From positions 4,917,459 through 4,981,458 of the forward strand of contig CM024170.1 of the NCBI GenBank assembly GCA_013433145.1: DNA of 64,000 nt. Direction: 5' to 3'. Every line of letters starts with the position of its first letter. The first letter of the stretch is position 1. Below the pieces are notes generated by a model, which saw only the letters and a list, made by a program, of their open reading frames with translations, did not search any database and was not told the DNA's origin. This stretch comes from Ascaris suum (Eukaryota; Nematoda; Chromadorea; Rhabditida; Ascarididae). Both the position numbers and the translations under genes were made by a program. Positions 33,000 through 64,000 of the stretch are shown in pieces.

Positions 33000-34464
33000 G
33001 CAAAACTTTCCACAGTCTTCACTAAACGGAAACTGCATAAATTTGGATAAAAATTTGCTTTATCACAGATCTGTCGAAAAAACTTCAATTTTTTTCTCCT
33101 TTTGAAGCTATAAAACACTTCCTGTAGCAGCGCTCTTCCCGTCCAATTTGTTCGGCTCATCAACATTTCTTAGAGCGCTGCAATCAATCGTCATATGCAA
33201 CACATCAGGCGCAATTTCTATTTATTGCAGCTCGGAATATTCTTCGTTTTGCTTTCTAGCCGAAAGATGATATCATTCGTTGCTCCAACGAAATTTGCTT
33301 ATTCAATTCCTCCACTTTTTAATAAACAAATATTTAAATCACATTTTGACTTAATTTTCAATATTATTGGTGGGGAGATGAACGAATATTGTTTCTTCTC
33401 ATCATCAGATATATTAAAAGCATGCACATATTAGCATACTTGCGAAATGCACCGTTTAAAGATCGGGTCGTTCATGTCTCATGCCACATGCGCTTTCCCA
33501 CCTAGACACATACATGCGCGAGTTATTTTTTGAGTTTGAATGTTGTCACGTGCTTGACGAGGTAAATACTTGTCGGTGGCGAAAGTGTCCAGGTGCCTTG
33601 TGACACGGCGCAAATGTCTAGCAAAGAGCGCGCAAATAAGTTTGTTGTTTCGTGTGATTTTTTCACTGTTGTACAATCAACAAATAATTTCCGTTGTTTA
33701 CCTTGCATGCTTTAGTTACTGCACTCGCCTTCTTCTCTCTGTTCTCTGAATTCATAGCCCATCCCAATTATTTTGTCACCTGTCTTATTATTGCTCTTTG
33801 CTGCTTTGAAGAAATGGAATTGTGGTTGATCGTTCAAATTACTGCGATATGGTGGCCAACTTATGTTATTAACGTCCGAAGCATTCGACGTTCTTGTTTT
33901 GATATACATCACCTCACTGTCTCTACCAGCTATGTCTAGGGATGTCTTTACCGCACTCTTTCATTACAGGTAATGCTTTATAATTTCAATTTTAATTTCT
34001 CATAATTACAAACATTTTCACTCTTTGTGTGATTAAAAAAACGCCTCTATTTCTCGCATAAATCTTTAATTATTCACATGCAGTATTATAGATTACTTAA
34101 AGGACCTGAAAATTTACACCTCGAGTTATCATTGTATTTTGCATTTAATGCAACCGATCTCATCGTATTTTGCACCTCTCGAGCGATAAAAAAGATTTAT
34201 ATGAGTGATCTTATGAATATTTGAAGAGTAGACAGAACTTTATTCTGCATCTCTTATTAATTTTTGATAATTCAGGAAGCTGATTGCTTTGGAGAGTGAA
34301 ACCAAAAAAGTACATATCGTGCCATGTGCTACGGTTCACTTCCGCTTATGTTGCCTGTGCAAAGTAATTTGTATTTCATAGCACCTTCAGTGCATAGGAA
34401 TTAATTTAGAAAGGGTAGTTTTTGCAAACGCTACCAGCAAGGAAAGGAAAAGCCAATTTTTCTT

Positions 34465-34467
<3 letters not shown>
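33000..34467. other. intergenic, no recognisable gene
   Basis: Only short background frames on both strands. Confidence 0.5.

Positions 34468-34548
<81 letters not shown>
34468..34548. repeat. (AT)n microsatellite, 81 bp
   Basis: Uninterrupted AT dinucleotide array. Confidence 0.97.
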
Positions 34549-48770
<14,222 letters not shown>

Positions 48771-48927
48771 GCAGTCAACGAAGCGCCTAATTAAAGTGCA
48801 TATCATTTCTCTGCAACTGCCTTGAAACGTGCAACGTTGTATATTTTTGTACTCAATGAATCGCATATTATTATCCCGACCTCAGAAACTATGGATGATA
48901 TGTTATTCTGTGTAATACGTCGCAGTG

Positions 48928-48933
48928 AATAAA
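48928..48933 (+). terminator. candidate poly(A) signal of the esterase gene
   Basis: AATAAA lies 157 bases after the esterase stop codon. A variant AATTAAA also occurs closer, near 48789. Confidence 0.4.
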
Positions 48934-50531
48934 ATTTTCGATACAAGGCAAAGCGAAATTTTCTTCGTTACATTTTTCGAGACGAACCGAGAAATTTGCA
49001 AAAGTGATGGTGAATATTACGCATCGGAAAATTTTGCTTTTAACGAGGAAAATGCTTAAGTTGTGTATATCTTATGAATCATCGCGCAAATCTGTTCACA
49101 AATGATTAAACGGCATCGCATAAATGCATATATAATTAGACACTGCGATGACTGTGTGGATGACGTCACTGAAGTTAATATATTTGTCGTAACTCTTTGT
49201 ATGGCACCCTTGGCTGTAGTAGTCAGTTGCTTCAACGTCAGATGCAGAAAAGTGCCCGAGGAGTTGAGAGGGCATTCGATTTTGCAGTCCGCTCATCCGA
49301 TCAACCGGATTGCACCTGCCAATAAAAAATAAAACAGGCAAAACAACTTCTATAAATTTCGAGTGATCTGACCTGCCGTGTAAATTTCTCATAAAAGAGT
49401 GGTTCATCCATCGTCCAACGATGCGAAGTGGAAATCACATCAACACAAAGTGGGTCTTCTGATACCTTTAAAAGATCTTCTGCTACCTTTGAAAGTTCAT
49501 TTAAATTTGATGAATCAACGTGAAATGCATTTAGGGGGTAAGCATATGGTACAAATTGTGCCGACGCCGATAACTTCTCCCAGTTCTTGCTTCAGTGATT
49601 CCCTCTTGCAAACTCAGAGGGACATTGCAAGCGCTCTTCACAATTGCAAATTACTGGCGCTATTGCAATTATCGTATCTTTCTATACAAATGTAAATTTG
49701 CAAAACGTAAATTAATTGCAGAAGCGTGGCAAAAGAACTAATAGAGCATCTGCTTTGTAATCGCGTTTATCAAATCAATCGCCTTTATAAATCACCAACA
49801 AACAATAAAGCATAAGAACTAACGCATTCAAATTTATCCAATCAGACTATATATGCAAAATTTTAAAGATTAGCTCCCCAGTTCGGTTAAAGTACGATGG
49901 GAGCAGTGCTGACTGTCCGTAGTTTTTCGGCCATACAAACGTCAATATATGCATATATCTCAATTCAGAAGCAAGAGTTCAACTCAAGAACTGACATAGA
50001 CATTTAGAATGCAAGGTTGATAGTCACTACTATATGATGTCACTTCTGCTTCAGCAACTTTATAGTTAGAATTCCCGAAGAGACAGGCAAGTAAGTGCAC
50101 ATATGCAGCATTGCCAAGTGTCATCATAATGCATTTTGCAAATGCCAATCCAGAGATATGCACAAGAAACAACGATCTCTTGTCCATCCTTTTATGCGTA
50201 AAGAATATCGGCTTTTTGATTTGCTTTTGTTTCCTTCAAACATTCTGCACAACCGATTAACGAGCCTTGGCTTCAACGAACTCGATCAAGTAAATGCTGC
50301 AGAATAAGCAACCGCGAATTTTTGGCACGACACACTACCGAAGTAACATCTGTTTTCGCCATTGCATTGCTTGGGAATGAAATGTTAAGAAGAGGACGAC
50401 ATCTCATGCTCTGCTAATAATCGGACTCTGAAGTTAAGGCATATTAAATAGCAACTTATTCGGTTACACGACGCGATCGTATCGTACAACTATATGCAAC
50501 TTCTACTAATGTTGGTGAGATCATTGCATCC
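48934..50531. other. intergenic, no recognisable gene
   Basis: Background-length frames only, no splice-supported exon. Confidence 0.5.
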
Positions 50532-50689
50532 TGTGCATTTTGCATCGTTTCTAAAGGCCTCTTTTCCACGCACTTTGATGTCCACCTTTAAACTCCTCCT
50601 TGCTCTCTTCCATAAGAAAACCGCGAATAATGTAGACAATATTGGCAACCCATAAATCTTAAAAAACTAGTTTTCATTTTCAGCGATCC
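50532..50689. repeat. 158-bp duplication, copy 1
   Basis: Identical over its whole length to 51282-51439, same orientation, offset 750 bases. It runs from TGTGCATTTTGCATCG to TTTTCAGCGATCC, so each copy ends with a 3' splice-site-like sequence. Confidence 0.95.
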
Positions 50690-51281
50690 GTTATCGATAA
50701 AAAACCAAACGTTGTGGACACGGCGACTTTGAATAATGTTACTATAATCAATGTGAGTGCAAAAGAATTTATCTTCTTTTAACCACTTCATTCTTATTTA
50801 ATTGCAGGAAGGCGTGGAATAAGCAAATAAATCTTCAGTGCATACGATACGTTTCCTGTGTGATGTGTAACTTCACTAATCTTGCCGCCAGTTCGCTTGG
50901 AGATTCGGCATTACCGCCACATCTACTCTTATGGGGTGAACATGGGCAATTTAAAATCAGATGGAGACTTGTTCCATAGAGATATATCGTTCGGGATCGT
51001 TGGTGCAGGATTGAAGCGGTGAGTTATGTCAATCGTTTGTGAACTGGCAATAGCATTGGAGGTTGCGGTATCGAAAGAAGAGGAATCATGGCGTTGAGAT
51101 TGTGATGCAGTGAAAATGGCTTTTTTCAGAAGAACTGAAGTCCTTGTTTTGAATTTTTTCCGGAAGGCGGAACGCTGTCAACGGTGTCTGAATCTTCCCC
51201 TGTACAAAATCCTAAACATTAAGCTAGCCAGTTGCAGAATGCATGAGAGGTTGTTCTCTTCCACATTCTCGCTGCCATTCT

Positions 51282-51439
51282 TGTGCATTTTGCATCGTTT
51301 CTAAAGGCCTCTTTTCCACGCACTTTGATGTCCACCTTTAAACTCCTCCTTGCTCTCTTCCATAAGAAAACCGCGAATAATGTAGACAATATTGGCAACC
51401 CATAAATCTTAAAAAACTAGTTTTCATTTTCAGCGATCC
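51282..51439. repeat. 158-bp duplication, copy 2
   Basis: Exact copy of 50532-50689. The flanks differ apart from a short shared CATTC-like context, so the unit was duplicated without obvious mobile-element ends. Confidence 0.95.
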
Positions 51440-52112
51440 ATTCTTCCCATTTCAGATACACTGCCATTCTTCCCGATAGGCACCTTGCCATCACCTAGAG
51501 GCACTGCCAGAAGGACAAGATTTGTTAAGCTCGGAGATCGCCTTTAGCTCGCATCCGATGGATCTTGCCGTCAAGTTTACGAATCAGTTCCCGCACCTCT
51601 GAGCAGATGAATCGTCCAGAAAATGATATGTCCAGACGAATTTTATGTAGGAAGCTGCTATTTTATGCACCGAGAACACTCAAAAAATTTCGTTTCATAG
51701 TCCTTCTGCTCGGGATTCGAAACCATCTTTCAGACCCCGAAACAAACACAAAGACCCCCACACACGGCGCCGTCCTTGATGGACTTCGCGAAAAGCGGAT
51801 TGAACTTAACCACAGATGGGATTTCGACTGATCGCCGGATAGAAAGTGGAAAAGCGCGCCATAGGAGCTGGCGCGACATGTGTTTTGAATTCGCCTCTCC
51901 TAATCACTCAATTTCATCACGAAATATTACCACTGGATTTCAACTAGCCTGATGACTAGCAAATATCGACAGAAGATACGTCTTTTCTGCTACTTGGCTG
52001 ACGCAAAATGAAAATTCCATACGTCTGCCTAGCAAAATTTCAGCATTCTAGTCTCAGTGGCTCTCGAGTTGAAACTACGGAACGGATAGACAGAAATACA
52101 TATGTAGACACG

Positions 52113-52115
<3 letters not shown>
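51440..52115. other. no confident gene; possible old repeat
   Basis: An 88-codon + strand frame at 51565-51831 has a hydrophilic, Arg/Thr-rich composition and no splice support. It could be a remnant of a dispersed repeat. Confidence 0.35.

Positions 52116-52173
<58 letters not shown>
52116..52173. repeat. (AT)n microsatellite, 58 bp
   Basis: Uninterrupted AT dinucleotide array. Confidence 0.97.
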
Positions 52174-52176
<3 letters not shown>

Positions 52177-53930
52177 TTCCTTCTCTTTCTTTCTTTTTTT
52201 TCTCCCTCGCCCCCCTATTTCGGTTTTTGTACACCAGGATCGATCTGAGACAATACAACATAGGTAGAATGTGTGGCTGTAGGTCTAAATCCCCACAGTC
52301 TCCTCCTGAATTATAATTTCCCTAGAAATCGCGGTACGAATATTTCTCAAGGGCCCTTCCAATGCCACTGTGAAAAGCACAAAAACATCGAAGAAATATT
52401 TTTACCGTCTTAATGAACTCTTGATAACTTTCTAAAATGGAGATAAACATCATATATACAAAAAAAAAAAAAACATTTCCAACAAAGTGAAACCATATTG
52501 CAACAGTAACAAATGCCCGATTATGTAACATCACCTCGTAAGTGCTAAACAATATATAATCGGGCTGTTTCATGCATATCGACTAGTGCCATTGCTTATT
52601 AGTCTTTATTATAGATTGCGAAATATTAAAAAATATTTATGGAATATTCTTATCGATGAATGGATATAATTCCACTTTGCCCAAAAAAAGTAAACGAATA
52701 TTTGTTTCTTAAAAATGTCTTCTAATTTTGCTAATATCGAACGACAAAGTTGCAAACGAATGTTGAATAGAGCCGCTCAATTTTACTAATGAAGCATAGC
52801 GGGAGAGGGAGAGGGGTTGGAAGAGGGATTAGGGAAGAGGCAAGCAGATCTACATACAAAGAGGTGTGAGAAAAATCACACTGTCGTTAGCTTTTGTGGC
52901 TATGTCCACATAATGCGAGGTTTCATTTTGAGGAATTAAACGATAAGATAATATTGCTTCTCTCTTCAAGTTAGGGCGATTTCGCCTAAACGATCTATCA
53001 ATTCGCCTTATCGAGAAATCACCTTATTACGAGAACAGTGCCTACTCTTAAGTGGATTAAAAAGTTCTTTATGTTTTTTGTGTGGGGGATATTTTGACTA
53101 TGAAATAATGTCAACAAAGCATTTTGGAACGATCCTTCAATATGATACGATAAGAAGGCGACAGTCATCGATCAGCTCTGAGTCCTTAAACGTCAAACCA
53201 GAGAAACGTTGAAAGGGATCTATTCGTGATCATTTTCACTCATGAAGCGACAAGCATAGCGATCTTGAATTTATCAATTGTTCAAATCTAAACATTGAAA
53301 TCTGAATATATAAGGCTTGCATCTCTATATCAAACGATCTATCTAACTACGACCTCAAATTTGCTGCTATTGCCTTATTCCTGTCACATCTGCTAAGGTA
53401 TATATGATTAACATAATAATGAATTATGAATTTAAAAGTTTGCGTTTAATTCCCTCTTATCGCTTATACCTTTCGAGCTTGGCATTAATTGAGATTATAA
53501 CCTAATTCCAGTATTATTATCCCCTCCCTGCCTCCTTCCGCCGGGTCTAAGGGTCATCAGCAATATTCCCGCAAAATAGTATAAAAAAGGTGATATCGCA
53601 AACACACAAACAGCACAGTGATAAATTACTGCTGTGCTAAATTAGCAGTTGTTTTTTTCGAAGCATTACCACATACTGTCTTGAGGTGTTGGTTGCCTGA
53701 AGATGTTTACACAGTTGCCACACACAAGCTTTACCTGAGTGGCTTGCTAAGGCAGATTTCATGATCATCTCTCCAAAAATTACGGAAAAATTCAATTAGA
53801 AAATGGCTTAAAAAGGGGAGGAATGTTCATTGAAGGGGAAGTTCTATTCAAACTTAGCGGTCGATGTGTCGCAGGTGTAAATTAACAGATGTGAGGTGTG
53901 TGCTGCCTTGTGCGTTATGGGTTGCGGAGG
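52174..53930. other. intergenic, downstream of the secreted-protein gene
   Basis: No gene seen. No clear minus-strand AATAAA was found within 300 bases of the stop at 53931. Confidence 0.5.
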
Positions 53931-59016
<5,086 letters not shown>

Positions 59017-61320
59017 AATAGACAATGACAGCGCAATCAGCGCGTTGTCCAGGAGATGACCGCTTCGGCGTATGAAAGAAGTGCAGATAGCCGCAGGCAA
59101 TGAAAGTCGTAAAAACTGGACATGCGAAAGTTTGATGAAAATTGCAAGGATTGCTGAACAAGCTCGTCATGTTGCGACCGGCTCCAATTGTCCGTCCTAC
59201 GCGCATCTACAATGCATTAAATCTTTTCCTTCATCACAAAAAACCCCTCAACCAAATGTGAGGACCGAGCAGTTCAATTTCTCGAAGGATCATTTCACTC
59301 CTCAATTACAATTCGTCTACTTGTAAGATGCGTTTCAATATTTATTCAATCGTTAGCGATCGACTAGTTATAATAAACTCTAAGTAAGTGTGCAAATGAA
59401 TCTCTAGACAAGTTCCACTTCAAATTCTCTCGCTGATGATTTCAACCCCATTTTTGAGGATAGAGATTTTCTTGATTTTGAAATATGATTATATATAATA
59501 GCGATAAATATTATTTTCACATGCGCTTAGTTGTTTACTATTCTCGTTCGAATTGTTAGAAATGCTGAGATGTCAAATAAACTCAGAATAGGCAAATATA
59601 TGGACCAATTACTCGCACGCTCAATTGGTACTCGACAGGTGGGATACTTACTTACTTACTAAGTCGAAGAGCATCTCATCAAAAGCACCGCTTAAGCACC
59701 TACTTCACAACACACGCAAAAATCTTTTTCTTGTGGTATCCTGGTCGAGTACATTGCGATGCGCCAACATGAAGGAACATTTCGGCCAACGATTCACACG
59801 GTTGCCACATTGTTGATGCAAGCGATAGAAGGTGGATGGCCCAAAATTACGTCGGTGGATCTAGTAGAGCAAACGTAACCTCAACGAATGTTGGTGTGCA
59901 AAATCGGAGTGGTTGTAGCAGTTGCTTGTTTTGCGTAGAGGAAAAAAAATAATTGACTGTCAAGTTTGTGGTGGATAAGTTGGAGATATCCTAGATAAAA
60001 CTGAAACCAACATAACAAGCCTAGCAAATGGAGCAGCCTTATCGAAGCATAGAAGTCTGATCTGTAGGCTCCAGGACTGCAAAAAATCAAATATTTTGCC
60101 TGAAATACAATGGGGAAATAGCTTTCAAACTTAAAGTCCACCACAAAAAACCTAAACCTACTAGCACTAAAGAAGTCTACGAAATGGAGCACCAGAGGAG
60201 CTGATAAAACGCTTGTTTTTTGTATTTCACTCATCTGATCCACCAGTTTCATAAGCTATCAAAACGTAATAAAATAAACGCAATAATGTCTCTACGTTTT
60301 GGCTAATTCGATCATTCAAATCACCCTCTAAAACAGGATCATTCTTTTGTGAGCCAAGAATCCGTGTAAAACGCACAGGAACTTTTTGGCCACTTTAAAC
60401 ACTCACAGCTCTTCAGGAAATTGACGATTTATTGTAAAAGATTTATAAATAGCATAATAAATATGTTGAAATCACACATGTGAAGCGGAAGTAATCAACG
60501 TAAAGCGTGAAAAGGAGCATCGGGATTGGATCGACCAACATCGAGCTTTGACGTACGCAGCATTGACTAATATTTGTCAAGTCACTACTGTTGTAGTGGA
60601 GAACTCGTTCTCATCAAAAATGATAAATCTGTCAAGTTTTATGACATTCACTAATCGAGCTTCATTGTTCCTCCTGTTCAGTTGATGAAGATAAGAGTGG
60701 AAGGCTTCTTTTCCGTGCCAAGATCTTCTGCAATTTCGTCGTAATTTTCCGAGGTCCTGCTGCAGTAATGAGCTCTTCATTGTGATTATCAGAGAGAGAA
60801 TGTCAGCAATCAAATGGCTTAACCTCGGGAGACCTGTCTCCAGATTTAATTGCAACGACGAATTGTCCTTGCGAAGGTTGATCCACAAGTGCGATCTTAA
60901 TATTCTCACTTCTCTACACAGCCTATTAACACAGCGTGAATTCATAAAGCACCATTAGATGAAGGGTGTGCTGTTTTCCCAGTTCATTTGGTACAGGGAA
61001 AAACGTTCTGGGGAATTCAAGAAACTTTATCCTACGCGGAACAGCAAAGATAATGGCACCACAATGATGTATTTTATCATAGCGGAAACCTGAACAGAAT
61101 AGCTATACATAAAGTACGAGAGAAACACTGGTCACTTTTCGCGATATCGGTTTCTCTATGAGCTGATTATAACTGCGCTTCTGCATACTTGATTGATGTT
61201 ATTACTTTTTCTTCGCCTCCTTATACAACCTGTAGAGAATACGTGAGAACATTTCTTCACATCCACTTCCATGCACAAACAATCAACAAGGCATCTAATT
61301 TCAATGATAACCATATTGAC
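59017..61320. other. intergenic, upstream of the secreted-protein gene
   Basis: No gene recognised. Frames of 120-123 codons on the minus strand at 59881-60252 and 60577-60945 lack domain character and splice support. The promoter of the secreted-protein gene should lie at its left end. Confidence 0.45.
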
Positions 61321-61326
61321 ATTTAT

Positions 61327-62172
61327 TTATTTATTTATTTCAACAACACAGCATTCATTACGAATAAATGTCTCTTCATATCGCTTCCAGTTGTCCCGAT
61401 TCAGTGCTTCTCTGATCCGGCTGGTTCCTGCGGTTTTTTTAAAAGAATCATTCCACCTCATTGCAGGTCGGCCTCTACTTCTTTTGCAAATCCCTGGTGT
61501 CCATTCTGTTATTCCTTTTATCCAGTCGTCTTTTTTCAGTGCAGATATCTTCGCCGCCCATCTAAATTTCCTCATTCCGGCCTCGGTTACCCAATCCTTT
61601 ACCTTTGTTAGACCTCGGAGCCATTCGTTGGCTTTCCTCTTTACCAATTTGATTCCCGTCATGATTCTTTCCATTCTTATCTCTGCCACTGCCAGTAGCT
61701 TGCACATTTTCTTACTTGTTACTCATGTCTCCGAACCGTACAAAATTGTTGGCATCACGCTTTTTTCAAAGAGTTTCCGCTTGAGACTCATCGGTACTTT
61801 TTTTTCACGGTAGAAGTCTTTATTCTTCAAAAATGCTTTCCATCCTTGTTTGATCCTGCGTCGTACATCTGCTTCCGTTCCTTCGCTCATTTTTACAAAT
61901 CTGCCCAAGTAGATAAATTCATTTACGTTTTCAATCTTCTCGCCTCTTAAGACAATCGTCGACTTCAGCTCTCGGTTGCTCATCAGCTTCGTTTTGGAGG
62001 TGTTTAATCGTAAACCAACTGCCGTACTTTTCACCTCGAGCTTTCTGAGCATTTTCTTTATTTGGCTGAAGTTGTGAGATATCAATACTATGTCGTCTGC
62101 GAATCTCAAGTGCGAAAGTCTTTTCCCGTCCACGTTCACGTCCTTGTTTTGCCAGTCTAACTCGTCGAACAC
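61327..62172 (-). pseudogene. reverse-transcriptase pseudogene, C-terminal half
   Basis: Frame 62172-61723 carries motif C (FADD) and the thumb-side conserved blocks. A different frame, 61707-61327, carries the C-terminal region ending at the (AAAT)n tail. At least one frameshift separates them. Confidence 0.8.
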
Positions 62173-62199
62173 GAGCTATAAAGCTGCATTGAACAGCAG

Positions 62200-63051
62200 C
62201 AGGGAAGTCTCCCTGCCGTACTTCTCTCTTTACCTGTATTGGCATTTGCCTTTCATGTACGAAAATTGTAGTTATCGATTTAATTTGGATTTCTTGGAGG
62301 ATGGATATTATCGAAGGGTGTACGGAGGCGCTTTCCAAAGATTTCCAGAGCGAGGCATGTTCAACAGAATCGAAGGCTTTTTCATAGTCTACGAACAGCA
62401 AGTAAAGGGGCAAGTTGTACTCTCTGGTTTTCTCGATGAGCATGGTAAGCACGTGGATTTGGTCGATTGTTGACTTTCCCGCCTAAAGCCTGCCTGCTCG
62501 AGATCTTGCTTCTGCTCAATTTGTTGCTGCAGTCTTTTGCATAAAACTTTCGAGAAACACTTTGAGATTGTTGGCAGGAGTGATATATGGGGCGCTAGTT
62601 TCTGATATCATCTGTATTACCTTTTTTTGACGACAGAATTGTTTTTGAGAAGGCGAAGTCTTCAGGGATTTGTTGACATTTGATAATGTTGTTGAATAGA
62701 TTTTTCAACGGTGTTACTAATAATTCCTTCCCGAGTTTCAACATTTCTCCAGTTAATCCATCGGTGTCTGGCGCCTTCCCGTTTTTCATGCTTTGGATCA
62801 CGCTTCTTATTTCTGAGTCGATGATTTGTAAGAAGGGTTCATCGCTTTTTCGTGTAACGAAAGTGCAGTCAGTCCTCTCCTGCATACAGTTTAGTATGAA
62901 ATTCCTGGACGATGTGGTCGATTTCTCGTGTTTCTGACGTGAGTGATCCGTCGCTTTTCCTCAGCTCAATTACACTTGTCTTGTTCTCAACTGGCGAGCT
63001 TCTTGCCCTCTCCAATTTCCCGGTAGCTGCGGCTTGCTTCATTACGGTCAA
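62200..63051 (-). pseudogene. reverse-transcriptase pseudogene, N-terminal half
   Basis: The pre-RT region, fingers and motifs A and B are spread over three frames: 63051-62869, 62885-62595 and the frame containing 62452-62200. At least two frameshifts lie between conserved blocks; the stretch at 62600-62470 (QQQIEQKQDLEQAGFR) joins the pieces in a further frame. Sequence character matches the RT of RTE-clade elements. Confidence 0.8.
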
Positions 63052-63160
63052 GTATTTCTGACAACGGTTTACGTATATTTTCTTTTCACTAGCTTGTTAA
63101 GTTCACAGGATTCCAGATTAGCCCGAAAATTAGCATCTCGTTTCATCTTTCTCTATTGGC

Positions 63161-64000
63161 ATTTAGCCAAATAAAAGTGAGGTTCGCAAACGGTGCTTTA
63201 CGGTAGTGAACGTGACGAATTTCATCGTGTCGTATAGATGGAGGGAACTGGACGCTGCGGCACAGCGACGTGCATATTCAGTGAACTGCGCGCGTGAACG
63301 AGGGACATGTATGAGGTGGAGGTGTGTAGCAGGAAAGAGGTTGCAGCTTCGGGGTGGGGGTGGTGCTTGAGGGGACGGGAGTTTGCAGTGGGGATTCTTT
63401 CGCCCTAATGAGTTCTAAAGAAGCCCGCGAGGGGAGTAAATTCACTTAAGCCAACTAAGCAGCACTTCTATAGGATGTGGTGTAAGGAAATCATCTCCCA
63501 GCATTGTGGGAGATGCGGCTGCTATCATGGGACATTTCCCTGGCTATGCGTTTGTTTAGTGTTTTTTTTCTTACTGACAACCAGCACTCCAGGTAATGGA
63601 CGCTATCTTTTGTTGTGCCACTATCGTGCACTTAAATACCCTCGGGTCAACATCACAGGAATCCCACTCTCGATGTCCACCTTCGGTGTCTCCTCAGTTG
63701 CGATCGTAGGTATTGGTTGGCTGGAACCGTCCAGATGTGCAATTATCCTACTTTCTTGTCCACTGCTTGTCTAGGTGGGATCGACAGCCAACTGAACGCT
63801 CCGGTCCGTGGAATAGTGACGCGAAGTAGGTATGGGTTGAGGAGGGGGGTGGAGGGGGGAAGGGGATGCTCGCATTGGTAGTAGACCACGATGCGTTGCG
63901 TGCTTTCATTCTTATTATTATTTCGTAGTGTAACGGTTTCCTGCTCTTTTCCAGATCGTTTGAATTCGCTAATCTGCCTACCGAGCCAATGAAGTGCTGA
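63161..64000. other. G-rich end region, possible exon start at the edge
   Basis: No complete gene. A good 3' splice site (CTGCTCTTTTCCAG) ends at about 63954 and is followed by a + strand frame (FEFANLPTEPMKC) that meets TGA exactly at the window end. This could be the last exon of a + strand gene or chance. G-rich runs occur at 63340-63400 and 63840-63865. Confidence 0.3.

Larger units (their letters stand above)
61320..63160 (-). mobile_element. RTE-like non-LTR retrotransposon, 5'-truncated and frame-broken
   Basis: Minus-strand fragments in several frames add up to a reverse transcriptase. In transcript order they are a pre-RT segment (LRKSDGSLTSETREIDH near 62940), NGKAPDTDGLTGEML, LFVDYEKAFDSVEHASLW (motif A), VRQGD (motif B), LRFADDIVLIS (motif C, FADD), SKTKLMSN and FIYLGRFV, then a C-terminal part with RGRPAMRW. 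Frameshifts lie near 62605, 62200 and 61720, so it is inactive. No apurinic-type endonuclease domain is present, so the 5' part is missing. The 3' end is an (AAAT)n tail, seen as TTTATTTATTTA at 61321-61340 on the + strand, typical of RTE elements. The 5' edge is approximate. Confidence 0.85.

Noticed and set aside
61271..61813. 180-codon + strand ORF and other + strand ORFs over 61-63 kb
   Set aside because: They are the antisense of the retrotransposon reverse-transcriptase fragments.

Overview
The window looks like nuclear DNA from a nematode, most likely a strongylid (clade V) parasite; this is inference. The evidence is AT-rich DNA with long introns (hundreds of bases to about 2.6 kb), U-rich 'TTTTCAG'-type 3' splice sites, a possible spliced-leader acceptor directly before one start codon, very long (AT)n arrays and a decayed RTE-type retrotransposon. 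Almost every open frame longer than 60 codons is noise. The real genes had to be assembled from short exons by matching splice sites and reading phase.

Four protein-coding genes could be assembled. (1) + strand, 11096-20343: a DNAJB6-type J-domain co-chaperone, 7 exons, 231 aa. (2) - strand, 32886-31749: a small disordered protein of 153 aa, 2 exons, with a PPxY motif, a C-terminal RxL-like motif and a TATA box. (3) + strand, 36144-48770: a type-B carboxylesterase, 10 exons, 566 aa, with a complete catalytic triad and a predicted N-myristoylation signal. (4) - strand, 59016-53931: a predicted secreted protein of 367 aa, 4 exons, of no family I recognise, with prohormone-like basic sites.

Lower-confidence coding traces are: a minus-strand exon at about 2.5-2.8 kb resembling the cysteine-rich N-terminus of glucosylceramidases; several phase-compatible minus-strand exons between 24.2 and 29.4 kb; and one plus-strand 81-nt exon at 57.75 kb inside intron 1 of gene 4.

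The remainder is intron and intergenic DNA. It holds eight (AT)n arrays (five between 48 and 59 kb), an AT-rich palindrome cluster at 57.2-57.4 kb, a perfect 14-bp hairpin at 2.05 kb, a foldback element at 20.5 kb, tandem duplications of 33, 45 and about 91 bp, an exact 158-bp duplication at 50.5/51.3 kb, homopolymer runs C16 and G20, and a 5'-truncated, frame-broken RTE-like retrotransposon at 61.3-63.2 kb on the - strand. I see no operon, rRNA, tRNA or CRISPR array. The genes do not form an obvious pathway. The best candidates for something undescribed are gene 4 and the small PPxY protein.
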